Source: Dendrocalamus latiflorus
Lineage: Eukaryota; Streptophyta; Magnoliopsida; Poales; Poaceae
NCBI GenBank assembly: GCA_017311315.1
Contig: CM029627.1
Span: 464,447 to 528,446, forward strand
Reading direction: 5' to 3'
Length of the DNA stretch: 64,000 nucleotides
Shown here: positions 45,284 through 55,976 of the stretch, piece after piece
Position numbering within the stretch: position 1 is the first letter of the stretch
Layout: the number at the start of each line of letters is the position of its first letter
The notes under the pieces: generated by a model
The model's input: the letters and a program-made list of their open reading frames with translations, nothing else
Database searches by the model: none
What the model was told of the DNA's origin: nothing
Made by a program: the position numbers and the translations under genes

Positions 45284-46711
45284 AATTTAGATGTTTGAGA
45301 ATATATTTACGTATTTTATAAACTATTTAAGATTTTAATATATCATAAACATTGAAAACGACAATAAAAATTTGAAGAAAAAACAATTTGAGAAATATAA
45401 TTAAAGTATAAGCTTGATGGATTAAGATTCTTAAAAACGTAGACACTCTTCATCATGCATAGATCATATAGCTGCATGTCCATATTCTTCCTCTATGACT
45501 TACTCTTTTCCAAAATATATGCATGTGCATATATCTCTATTTAATCTCAAATCAATACATTGATTATATATGGCAATCTTATTAATTTACATAGTATTAA
45601 AGTATACTGCTCATGCATACACCGATGCACTATGGACAAACTACCTTAACTTACAATCCCTCACATGCTGGTTACCCCATCAAATTGTGTGTCTTCTATC
45701 TCTTCTTGTCATTATAGCTTTTCTGCTATGATATGTGAAAGCTCATCCAAGGTCATCTATATTATCAAGAACTCACGGGCAAAGAGTAGACTAGGGTTTC
45801 TCTCTTTTGTGCGATTTTGGTGCAACTCTTCTTATTTTGGATAAAGGTAAAAAAAATTTGACATCGATCTTCACGAGCCATAATTGGAATATGTTCCTTA
45901 CATCCTAGTGAGGACTTGTGTCAAGTTGCACTGCATTTGGATCAATGTTTTAAAAGTTAGCTCATTTCTTGAATCGTGTGCAGTGCAATCTGCACTGTTT
46001 CCTAATGACTAATGAGAAGTCAGACTGACCTATGGTCGGACTGGTTGAGACAGAAGTGTGGTGATCTTTGTAATTCTTGGCTCTTGGCTTTTCTTGGCTT
46101 TGGTGAGATTGTGTTTCTGCTGCATATTATTGTTAATACCCGGGCAAAAAAATTTGAAAAGTCATACACCCTTCCTTTCTGACTCGCCTTTTTTGGGGCC
46201 ATTAGTTATCATTTTATTATAAATCAATTTGCGTAAACTCTTCTGTAGTTGTCCAAAAACAATATATGCGCCTACTTTCATTTATGATTCATCATGTGAG
46301 ACTTTTCTAGTTCAAATATTTCACGTAGCCTTGTCTTGGAAGATGACTGGAACTGAGTGGAGAGCAATATAGCCATATGCACTACCAATATTGTGTTCCT
46401 CTTTTGTGCCATGTTAGTGTTGGCTGTAGGCAACAATGGTCCTTCCACACAGTGGCAGTTCATACTGGAAGTGACATGGTTGAATCCATCAAAAGTGGTG
46501 CTAGGCATTAGCAATTGGAACTTGCATGAGACCGAGAGCCAATTACCGAAACTGAGTTTAAGTTCTCACTTTAAGGCTGGTTCCAAGCACTTTCGCTGCT
46601 GTTATGTTCTTGTTTTAGACCCCAATAGGGCCTCTGCCATGTGCTTATGTGCTTTCATATTAAGGTTTTTTTTTTATTGATTTAGACCATTCAAAGTGGT
46701 CTATTTAATAT

Positions 46712-46935
46712 GGCTATGGTTTTTTGTTGAAATTTTTAAATTTTAGCTGTTTACAACAAAGATTACAGAAAGAGATACTCGTTTGCGATTTTAGTTGATA
46801 CAGATGTTAGGATTTTAATGTGTATTACAATTAACTTGTAGATCCCGTTTTGAGAAAATACTTCATTTAAAAGTTAAGTATTGTAATAAAAATTAAAAAC
46901 CGTTTTTAGAAGCCGTTAAAGAACAGACTGTAGTT
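46712..46935. repeat. Dispersed repeat family R1, copy 3
   Basis: A more diverged copy of R1; core ttgcgattttagttgatac and cttgtagatcccgttttgag are recognisable. Confidence 0.65.
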
Positions 46936-47037
46936 TCCTCTGTCTATAAGTTTTTATTTTTAGACAGTTCCTTATTACCTATCAACGGATATTTATTATT
47001 AGAAGTCATTTGTCTAGAAGAAAAAGGCATTACGAAC

Positions 47038-50000
47038 TAGTGGTGGCCAAATGGACCGGGCCTACCCGGGCCGCACCACGGCCCGGCACTGTAGACTCGG
47101 CCCGTTTACGGCACGGCACGGAAATAAATGGGCCGGGCCGGCACGGCACGACAGACCGGGCCGTGCCTGGGCCGAGGGTGCGGCACGGCAGGCCGGCACG
47201 GCATGGCCCGTTTAGCAATTGGGCCGTGCCGGCCCGGCCCGGCTAATTCAAAAAATAGCCTTTTTTGACCATTGGGGGGGTAAAAAATCCGAAAAAATAG
47301 CAAAACATTCGGAAAAAATCTGAATTTTTTTCTATAAATAGGAGGGCATCCGGCCTCCATTCTCCACACCTCAAACCTCACTCTTCTCTCTCGGTTTAGC
47401 TCTGAAAATCCAAAAGTGTTTGCGCAAATTTGGTGAAAATTCGGGCAAAATTCTGAAAATTCAAAAATCTTCAAAGATTTTTGTGGGAGCTGCAAAGGAA
47501 GTAATAATGCTGTCTTATACTCTTATTTTATTCTTTTGGTATTATTTATTGGTTTAATTTTTTGCTATTATTTGTTGGTTTAATACTTTAATAGTAAGTT
47601 AATCGTTCTTTATTATTTCAATTTGCAGTCGATTTAATGGAGAACTACGATTTTCAACTCTCCGAATTCGGCCTCTCGGTGGAGGATATGCAATCATTTC
47701 AACAAGCATATCCATCCGCGGAAGGTCCACATGTACAAATTGGAGATGCCGAAGAAACGACGGCCCCGGTGGCGCAGGGTCCAATCGATCCATCTTCTAC
47801 TGGCTCAACAAGTGCATCCACGACTCAAAGCACGGGTGCAAAAAGAACAAGAGCTAGTACATCTACAGTTTGGAATGATTTCGACAAGAAGTTCAAGACC
47901 GACGATGATGGGACTTCGGTGAGATATGCTGTTTGTAAAATTTGTGGTAATGAATTAAGTGCAAAATCTTCAAGTGGGATGGGTCATCTACAACGACATA
48001 CTGCAAGCTGCAAGAAAAGGCAAGGAATACAAATGCGCCAAACACAGCTGCAATATAACCCCGACGGCTCGGTACGTACGTGGGAGTACAACCCAGAGGT
48101 AGCTCGGGAATCTCTTTGTAGATTAATTGCTTCTCAAGATTTACCTTTAAATTTTGGTGAGTCTGATGCTTTCCAAAAATATATTAGGACTGCTCATAAC
48201 CCTCGATTTAATTCTGTATCTAGGCAAACAACAACTAGAGATTTAATTAAATATTATAACAATTATTGTGATAAATTGAAAGAAATGTTTCATACCTGTA
48301 CATTCTCTATTACTTTGACTTCTAACATATGGAGTGGTAGGGCTAGAGAGGATTATATTAATGTTGTTGCTCATTATGTTAATGATGACTGGATAATGGG
48401 AAAAAATTATAGGATTTAAATTAATTAATGTTTCACATAGTGCTAAAAATATTAAGTATTATTAAAGTTGTAGAAGATTTTGGCCTCACGGATAAATTTT
48501 TTTCTATAATGTTAGATAATGCAGCTGCAAACACTAAACATATGGAAATTCTTACTCCTTTGTTTAATACTTATGCACACTCTTTCTTATTGCATCAACA
48601 TTGTGCTTGTCATATTATTAATCATATTGTTAAATCCGGTTTAAAAAGATTAAATGCTTGTATTGGTTCTTTTAGAGATGCAATTTCATTTATTAATTGT
48701 TCTAACCAACGAATAGCCGCATATAAGAGTTTTTGTGTAGCAATAAATGTTCGTCCTAGAAAATTTGGTTTAGACATGCCTGTTAGATGGAACTCTACTT
48801 ACCTTATGCCTAAACATATATTGCCATATAAGAGCACCTTATCTGTTTTCCTTCACACCCAAAGCCATCAATCTCGTAGCACCTCCAGTAGAACCCAAGT
48901 TAGAGACCCTGAACTTACTGAGGACAATTGAGTTGTTGGTGAAAAAATATTTTCCTTTTTAGAAATTTTTCATAAAGCTACACTTTGTCTTTCTGGAGTA
49001 TATTACCCTACATCTCCTATAATTGTTCATAATATTGTTGAAATTGCCACTCACCTAAAGGCTTTTTAAAATGATCCTATACTACGGGATGATATAGTTG
49101 CCATGAAAACTAAGTTTTTAAAATATTGGAGAGAAATTCCTATTTTATATGTAGTCGCTTTTATTTTGGATCCTAGGGCCAAACTCCAAGGATTTATAAA
49201 TATTTTACAAGTTTTAAGTGAGGCTACCGATTTAGACTATTGTTCATACTTTACATTAGTTAAGAATAAATTATATGAGGTATATGATAAATATGAAAAT
49301 AAGTTTGGGTCTGTGCGTTTAGAAAGACACCCGGTAGTCCCTAGCACCTCTTGGGGCCTATGCAATGGGGCAAGATTTTTGGTTCTTCTTCTAGTTCTCG
49401 TATAGGTGCAGGTACACAGCAGTTAGGAAGAGGAAGGCGACAAAGCACTGGAGACCTATCAAGCTATCTCAACAGTGATAGCGTCAGCTTCGAGCAGGAG
49501 TTGAACATCCTCTCATGGTGGTAAACCCAGAAGGTATCATATCCAGTGCTATCCATATTAGCGTGGGATGTGTTGACTGTTCTTGTCTCTATAGTCTCCT
49601 ATGAGTCAGCATTCAGTCTTTCCGGAAGAATAATCGAGGAGTGACGAACAAGTCTCTCCAACGACATGGTCGAAGTACTTCTGACCGTCAAAGACTGGGA
49701 ACAAACTGAATCAAGACTCCAACATACTGCAGATAATAAAGATTTAGAAGAATCTTTTTAGAATTTGTATTTAGATAGTAATGAATAGGATTTTCAATAT
49801 TTTTCTTCACATGTAGTCACTAATGAGTTTTATAGACTGTACTCTTTTTTCTTTACCAATGTTTTCTCAATTTGAGTTTTTACTTGGTAAAGTTTTTAAT
49901 GAGGTAGCCATCCCATGTAATTTAATAAGTTAATAAAGCTCATTATGTTATTGCAAATATTTATTTTTGTGATTAACAATGCCTACAATTTTCTTTTTTT

Positions 50001-50207
50001 TTTGAATTTTGTACATTTTTTTTTAATTTTCTACAATTTTTCTTGTTTTTCTATTTTTTGGGCTAAACGGGCTAGCCGGGCCGGCACGGCCTCGGGCCGC
50101 GCCTGGGCTCGCACCTCGGCCCGCAGGCCGGCCCGGCACGGCCTGTTTATTACACGGGCCTTAACGGGCCGTGCCGGGCCCCGGCCCCGACCCAGTGGAC
50201 AGCACTC
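47038..50207 (+). mobile_element. Decayed autonomous-type hAT element
   Basis: About 3.17 kb. The left end tagtggtggccaaatgg and the right end (complement of cccagtggacagcactc) are diverged inverted repeats. Both ends have dense 'cgggccgtgccgggcc' subterminal repeats (47060-47245 and 50075-50190), as in plant hAT elements. A degraded transposase lies between. No good 8-bp duplication remains (ttacgaac at left, gaacagag at right), so the insertion is old or the edges have changed. Confidence 0.8.
47637..49765 (+). pseudogene. hAT transposase pseudogene (BED finger, RNase H-like, dimerisation domain)
   Basis: Starts at ATG 47637, just after an acceptor-like atttgcag. A BED zinc finger follows: TVWNDFDKKFK, CKICGNELSAKSSSGMGHLQ, RHTASC. 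The first frame ends at 48419 after TLTSNIWSGRAREDYINVVA. Frameshifts near 48400 and 48455 lead into the RNase H-like part (FSIMLDNAAANTKHMEILTP, HQHCACHIINHIVKSGLKRL, MPVRWNSTYLM), which stops at 48931. A later frame has KYWREIPILYVVAFILDPRA. The C-terminal hAT dimerisation region (SYLNSDSVSFEQELNILSWW and on to about 49700) is broken by stops. Multiple lesions make it non-functional. It resembles the RICESLEEPER/DAYSLEEPER group in domain order. Confidence 0.85.
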
Positions 50208-50322
50208 GAACAGAGCCATAGCTGGTGGGTCCCTCCACCGCACGCCATCTGGCGAATGTTTATCCCATTTTTTTTGAGAGGATCCAGCGAATACCTCAAA
50301 CTTCTCGTTCAGTCCATTCGCG

Positions 50323-51967
50323 ATGGCGAGCACGGAGATGCAGGCGCCGACGACGGTGGGCGGCTACGAGCTGCGTGAGCGCCTAGGCGGCCGCCCGCCG
50401 TCCACGGTGGTGTGGCGCGCGGTCCAGCGCTCGACCGGCGCCCCCGTGGCTGTGAAGCAGGTGCGGCTTGCCGGCCTCCCCGGCCGCCTCCGCGACAGCC
50501 TCGAGTTCGAGCTCCGCTTCCTCGCCGCCGTCACCCACCCCAACATCATCCGCCTCCTCGACGTCATCCAGGTCCATCCAGCCCCAGCCCCAACCCCACC
50601 CTCTCTTCTCTTGTTGCCTTAGTTACCAATCGAATTGTCCCATCTCTCTCTCTCTTTCAGACCCAGAGTTGCCTGTACCTCGTCCTGGAACTGTGCGAGG
50701 GAGGGGACCTGGCGGCCTACATCGAGCGGAACGGGAGGGTAGAGGAGCGCGTGGCCAGAAATTTCATGAAACAAATCGGTAATTGATCGATTACTCATTC
50801 AATTGTTCGTCAAATTTAGCTGTAGTAGCATATTGCTGCCACTATCTATCGTTTGTTACCACAAAATGTGATGAGTAAGAAATGGCGCTTGCCCCTTGTG
50901 GCAGGAGCTGGTTTACAAGTGCTCCGCAGGCACCATGTCGTCCACCGGGACTTGAAACCAGAGGTCCAGGGACTGATTTCTTTTTTCCCCCCTCCTTCTA
51001 TTATATGTTCTTCGTACTATGCCTATGTTGAACCATCAATATCGACTGATAGAAAACTGGCCAATTTTTGTGCAGAATATCCTTCTCTCCTGTCCTGACA
51101 GCGATGCCATCCTCAAGATATCTGATTTTGGCCTGTCAAGGTACATTGTTAAATGTGCATCCTGTAGACTGAATGCCACTCATGCCAAACAGCACATGCT
51201 ATTCTTTCTGTCAACTGCTTTATCATTAGAAAGTTTCTCAACATCTGTTAGATACACAACAATAGAAAAACCAAAAAATACACCATGATGGCATAATGGT
51301 GAACTTGATGGAGTAGATACCATGTGATAAGACTCACAAGAAAGTTAAGAGATTCAGAAACAGTGTTACTTGTGGTTTATCAGGGTTCTTCTTCCCGGGG
51401 AGTATGCAGACACAGCTTGTGGCACTTGTTTGTACATGGCCCCAGAAGTCATGCTATTTCAGAAGTACGACGACAAGGTATGCGTCCTATGTGCTCCCAT
51501 AGTTAACTCTTTTTGCCCACGCAAATAGGAGAAATCTGAACATCTGTTGTGCGCAGGTAGATTTGTGGAGTATTGGTGCAATTCTCTTCGAGCTCTTGAA
51601 TGGCTATCCGCCATTCCGTGGTAGAAGCAATGTACAGGTGGCTACTCTCTCGCTTGTCAGCTTTGTTATCTCATCAGAATTCGCAACAGTCCTCATTCAC
51701 ATATTTCTTCTTCAGCTGCTTCAATGCATAAACAGAAGCACATCTCTTCCGTTTTCGAAGCTTGCCGTGTCCAGCTTGCATCCTGATTCTATTGACATAT
51801 GCTCCAGACTACTGTGTAGCAATCCAGGTTTGTCACTTGCTATGTTACCACTCCCTCCGCCCAAAATGCCAAGAATTTGGATGCTATTACTAACAAATTC
51901 ACACACGTCTTCAGCGAAAAGGCTGTCCTTCCAAGAATTCGTCAACCACAGCTTCCTCAGATTATAA
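50323..51967 (+). CDS. ATG1t: Ser/Thr protein kinase, ATG1t type (autophagy-related)
   Basis: Eight exons: 50323-50571, 50661-50778, 50905-50963, 51076-51140, 51384-51477, 51557-51637, 51716-51827, 51915-51967. They give 276 residues, with phases closing throughout. It is only a kinase domain, lacking the C-terminal region by which ordinary ATG1/ULK kinases bind ATG13; that shape is the plant ATG1t class, linked to autophagy initiation. Catalytic residues are present: Lys45 in [14 protein letters not shown] with Asp138, DFG at 159-161 (ISDFGLSR), and [14 protein letters not shown]1-like signatures include [46 protein letters not shown] and [14 protein letters not shown]. The glycine loop is degenerate ([12 protein letters not shown] rather than GxGxxG). 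ATG lies only 115 bp beyond an old hAT element. Confidence 0.9.
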
Positions 51968-52172
51968 AATGCCATACTGAAGAGGGCATGGGTGCTCAGC
52001 AGTATCATCTGAAGCTCGGGATCTGTTGAGTTGTTGTACTTACGTGTGTATTTGTCTAGCTGTAATGCTTCAAATACTGTGTAGGAAAATGTGAATTTTG
52101 GTTAGGGAATCATCATCCAGGCGCAGATGCAAGTACATTTTGATGATGACTATTCGTTGCTTTGAATCGCCT

Positions 52173-52211
52173 AAATGCTACCCCCCCCCCCCCGGGGGGG
52201 GGGGGCATTTA
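52173..52211. repeat. C13-G12 palindrome
   Basis: Thirteen C (52181-52193) run directly into twelve G (52194-52205), flanked by taaatgc on the left and catttaa on the right, so the whole can fold into one hairpin with a two-base bulge. It lies between the kinase gene and the PPR pseudogene, probably just past the kinase 3' UTR. Confidence 0.9.
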
Positions 52212-52487
52212 ACCATCCTACGTTTCAAGATTCCTCTAAAACCCCGTACGCAGTAATCAGCCTCGCCCACTATTTTAACTTTTGCTTACCATCTTCGAGC
52301 GCAAGATTTTATTATTGTTGCTGCTGCTGTTGTTTCACCAAAGCCCTAATCTACTGGATTAGAATAACAAAAAGTTTTGGTGATTTGCTCTCTATCTCGT
52401 TTGCACGTCTTCCTCGTTTGTTGAACTGGCTGGCATTTCCTAAGCTGAAACCAACCAGCGGTATCTGCATAAGCATTGGCATTTCCA

Positions 52488-53522
52488 ATGGAGCGGCGGA
52501 AGATGATCGCAGATCTCCTCAGGGCAACTGCAGAAGGCTCAGCCATCTGCGGCGGCGTCCAGCTCCACGCCGCTCTGATAAAGCTCGGGTTCGAGCAAGG
52601 GAAGCAAGTGCACTGCTGCACGGTCAAGAACCAGGCCGGACTGGACATGTCAATGGCCAACTCTTTGGTCGACATGTACCTCAAAGTGTGGACTGACCGA
52701 TGAGGCTGAACGGCGGTTCCGGGAGATGCCGGTGAGGAATGTTGTCCCATGGACAGCGATGATCAATGGCCTCGGTAAGCATGGCCATGCCGGTGAAGCC
52801 ATTGACATGTTTGAGGAAATGCGAGCGGAAGGCATCGAGCCCGACGATGTGGCCTACCTGGTGTTGCTGTCGGCGTGCAGCCACTCCGGCATTGTCGAAG
52901 AATGCCACGGGTACTTTGCAAGAATCCGTCAAGATCGGAGGATGAGACCGAGAGCAGAGCACTACGCTTGCATGGTTGACCTCCTCGGCCGTGCCGGGGA
53001 GCTCCGGGAGGCCAAGGACCTCATCCTGAGTTCCTGACCATGCCAGTGGAGCCAACCGTTGGCATATGGCAGACGCTCCTGAGCGCCTGCAGGGTGCACA
53101 AGGACATATCCGTGGGCAGGGAGGTGGGCGACATCCTTCTGGCCATCGACGGTGAGAACCCGGTGAACTACGTCATGCTGCCGAACATCTTCGCCGAGGC
53201 GGGCGAGTGGCGCGAATGCCAGAGTATAAGGGATACCATGAGGCGCAAGGGGCTCAAGAAACAAGGCGGCTGCAGCTGGGTGGAGGTCGGCAAGGAGGTG
53301 CACTTCTTCTACGGCGGCCACGACACGCACCCGCAGGCCGGCGACATCTGCCGCGTCCTGCGGGACGCGCAGTTCGCGCTGCACGACGTCGACGACGAGT
53401 CGCGGGCGGAGAACCTGAGGGTGCAAAGCGAGAGGCTCGCCGTCGGGCTGTGGCTCTTGCACAACGGCGGCGAGATGGAGGTGATCAGGATGTGGAAGAA
53501 CCTGCGGGTGTGCGGGCCATGA
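52488..53522 (+). pseudogene. Pentatricopeptide repeat (PPR, PLS/E class) pseudogene
   Basis: PPR proteins of this class bind organelle RNA. Three frames carry one continuous homology. Frame 1 from ATG 52488: MERRKMIADLLRATAE, QLHAALIKLGF, then EQGKQVHCCTVKNQ, MANSLVDMYLK. A one-base insertion near 52684 shifts it to CGLTDEAERRFREMPVRNVV, PWTAMINGLGKHGHAGEAID, YACMVDLLGRAGELREAKDL, stopping at 53037. A second shift leads to MPVEPTVGIWQTLLSACRVH and E-domain sequence ending SERLAVGL, VIRMWKNLRVCGP with a stop at 53522. Normally about ten or more repeats separate the first and last parts, so a large internal deletion is inferred from LHAALIKLGF being joined to EQGKQVH. The C-terminus lacks a DYW domain. 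Two frameshifts and the deletion argue against function. Confidence 0.85.
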
Positions 53523-53769
53523 GTTCTTGAACGGCGGCGAGGAGGGTGTTGGTGGTGAGAGACGCGAATAGGTTCCACAGGTTTGAAAATGGCGCGTGCT
53601 CTTGTAGGGATTATTGGTGACTAACAATGCTGGCTGAATGGCTTCCAGTTACCGAATGATGAACTCACTTCTGTCTCGAATCCTTGATACATCGTGTGAT
53701 GCCGAATTTTCGTGCTACCAGACGTAGCTTGCCCTAATATGAATGCTACTTGTAGCCTTTCGTCAAAAA

Positions 53770-53856
53770 CCGATCTTAGCTCAGTTGGTAGAGCGGAGGA
53801 CTGTAGTGTATGCTGATTAGATCCTTAGGTCGCTGGTTGGAATCGAGCAGGTCGGA
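53770..53856 (+). tRNA. tRNA-Tyr (GTA) with intron, T arm damaged
   Basis: Cloverleaf: acceptor ccgatct pairs with aggtcgg (one G-U), D arm tagctcagttggtagagc, anticodon loop ctgtaga with GTA, and a 14-base intron (tgtatgctgattag, 53807-53820) after position 37, as in plant tRNA-Tyr. The discriminator is A (53856), then a T run (53863-53869) as Pol III terminator; caa lies just upstream. The T arm reads gctggttggaatcgagc instead of gctggttcgaatccggc, so invariant C56 is G and a stem pair is lost. The B box is therefore GGTTGGAATCG. It may be a pseudogene. Confidence 0.75.
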
Positions 53857-53865
53857 TTATGATTT

Positions 53866-55071
53866 TTTTAGGGCGCATCTTCGTTCTGTACGTGCGTACG
53901 TCCATCATTTTTAATGCACATCTGCCCTTACTATGTATGATATGATTACCGATCTGACTATATTATATACGATGTGATTGTTCATCTGATCATAAATCAC
54001 GGTGTAAGTAGAGCTAGCTATTCATAGATGAGATAGTTTGAGAACTAAATCAGGACAATTCTAATAGCAAATTTGTATAATTCTAAGAATAAATCAGTGC
54101 AAATTTTAGAGTAATATAAGTCTCATGGAAAGTTAGCGAAAGTTTATTAGCAAATCGATGAAAATTTAGGGAGCAAGTTAGTATAGATTTTGGAGCAGTA
54201 CAAATCTGACAGAAAATCAACAAAAAATTATATATAGACAAATGTACAAATTTAAGAGCAACATTAGTAAAAATTCGAGAGCAAATCAGTACAAACTTAA
54301 GAGTAAAGTCGTTGCATCACTCATGGTTCGCTTGTGTCACGCTAATTGGCGCGACACATGCACACATACAACAATGCAAACCAACTAAGTAGCAGCCAAA
54401 TGTATACATGTAGTAGTATATCATAACTCAACTAATAATTTCTGCATAATGCGTGCAGCATTAAACAGTAAACAAAAAATCATTAGGTGCTAATATTGCT
54501 CTTTGGTAATCATGCTCGGTTTGAATGATCGAATTTGATCAGGTGTGGAGGTGTGTCCATAAGTACGGCGTAATTAAGCTAGCATGTGAGGTGTTTATCA
54601 GGCACAGACAATTCAAGCAACCAGTAAACATCCACACGTTAGCATTTTGTTTAGATCTTCCATTCAAAATATAGTTTTGTTTGTGTAAATCGTGTATATT
54701 CTCGACTGCATCAGACAATGGGGGTAGTGTACGTGCAATAAGATCAAAGCGCGCACGCGCGGTGATATGCATTTCCGTTCTTTTTTAAGTTCCAAACCTT
54801 TCGGGTTCAGTTCTTCCCTAACAAAAACTAACTGGCTAGAGCTTCATCAGTTTGTTTGGTCCCATGGTTTATCTTATTTAAACTACACCAAATCGAATCG
54901 ACTTGTCCATCGGTACGTGTTGATCCTAGTTATGCGCTGCACAGTAGTTTCGAAAGTGTTATCTCGGGTATGCAGAATGGTGGTGTTCATTCATTGCTGT
55001 CGATTTCCCTCGCAACACAGAACCGCATCTCTGAGCCACACAGGTGACGTGCTCTGCTGAATTTCTTTTCG
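53866..55071. other. AT-rich spacer, no gene
   Basis: No gene supported. The segment 54050-54300 repeats phrases such as 'agagcaaatcagtacaaa' and 'aaatttaagagca' several times with variation, an imperfect low-complexity repeat. Confidence 0.5.
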
Positions 55072-55640
55072 GCTACGGTCTATGGCTTTTGACTAAAATT
55101 TTTGAATTTTAGTTGTTTATAGTACAGATTACAAAGAGACAAATACTCATTTGCGATTTTAACTGGTACAGATCAACACTTTTAACGTGTAACGTGTGGA
55201 TCGTTTAACTTGTAGACCCCGCCTTGAGAAAATACTCCGTTTGAAAGTTAGGTACTGTAATAAAAGGCAAAAGGCGAACGGGCCTCTAGCCTAGCGGTTA
55301 GAGCACTCTAGTAGCACCCCTCAGGTCCTGGGTTCAACTCCCAGTGGGAGCGAATTTCAGGCTGAGGGAAAAAAAATCCCCTCGCTTGCCCCATAAGCCA
55401 AAGCACAGGTCTAAGGCTCGCCCAGGTCGCTGGTCGTCGCCAGGTCGTTGGTCTAGGGATCACCCTGGTCGTTCTCACGTGGGCTGATGCCGCTGTGTCA
55501 GGGTGGGGCAAGGGTTCGGGGATTTTCTCGATCTGCGTGAGAAGATCTTCTTAAAGCAATGCCCGAGGGCTGTCTTACCCCCCGCAGGTCGAGTTTAATA
55601 AAAGGCAAAAGCCGCCAGCTTTTGACTTAAAAGAACAGGC
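55072..55640. repeat. Dispersed repeat family R1, copy 4, split by a SINE
   Basis: The left part at 55072-55273 (ctatggcttttgacta, cttgtagaccccgccttgag, ggtactgtaataaaaggc) and right end at 55596-55640 (aaaagccgccagcttttgac, gaacaggcc) belong to the R1 family. A SINE lies between them. Confidence 0.75.
55274..55595 (+). mobile_element. tRNA-derived SINE
   Basis: About 322 bp flanked by a perfect 16-bp direct repeat, taataaaaggcaaaag (55258-55273 and 55596-55611). A Pol III A box (tagcctagcgg, 55287-55297) and B box (ggttcaactcc, 55331-55341) lie in the first 70 bases, so the head is tRNA-like. The body has repeated 'caggtcg(c/t)tgg' words and the 3' end is gagttt. Exact 5' limit is uncertain by several bases. 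Non-coding. Confidence 0.85.
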
Positions 55641-55976
55641 CAGTAGCGCTGCACATTTCTCGCTTCCGCTACACATAGCTATACTGTCAGTCAGTGCCAC
55701 AAATCCAAGTTATTTTTCAGCTTTTTTTAAAGGGAACCATCCCCATCTTTATTGGATAAGCCATACATCATCACGGACAACATTCAGGCACATGAAATCT
55801 GTCCAATAAGCAACTAAGGAAAAAAGAGGTAACTCATCCGCTATGTTACCGTACGAAACAAGGGCAAGCAGATAAAATCACACTCGGAGGCAATGTTGAT
55901 TTTCGGCTGCTTCAAATCCTGGAACGCTTTCAACCATTCCAAATCGCACGGTTATACCCTTAAGTACCAAGGGATA

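Larger units (their letters stand above)
44650..47037. other. AT-rich spacer with two R1 repeats
   Basis: No gene. R1 repeat copies lie at about 45055-45283 (best conserved, with ggcttttggct / agccaaaagcc inverted ends) and 46712-46935. A stretch near 44770-44815 (accggttaccggttttaccgg) looks like another transposon terminus without a visible partner. Confidence 0.5.

Noticed and set aside
55274..55345. An independent tRNA gene at the head of the SINE
   Set aside because: A and B boxes are present but no cloverleaf with paired acceptor stem forms, and the flanking 16-bp duplication places it in a SINE.
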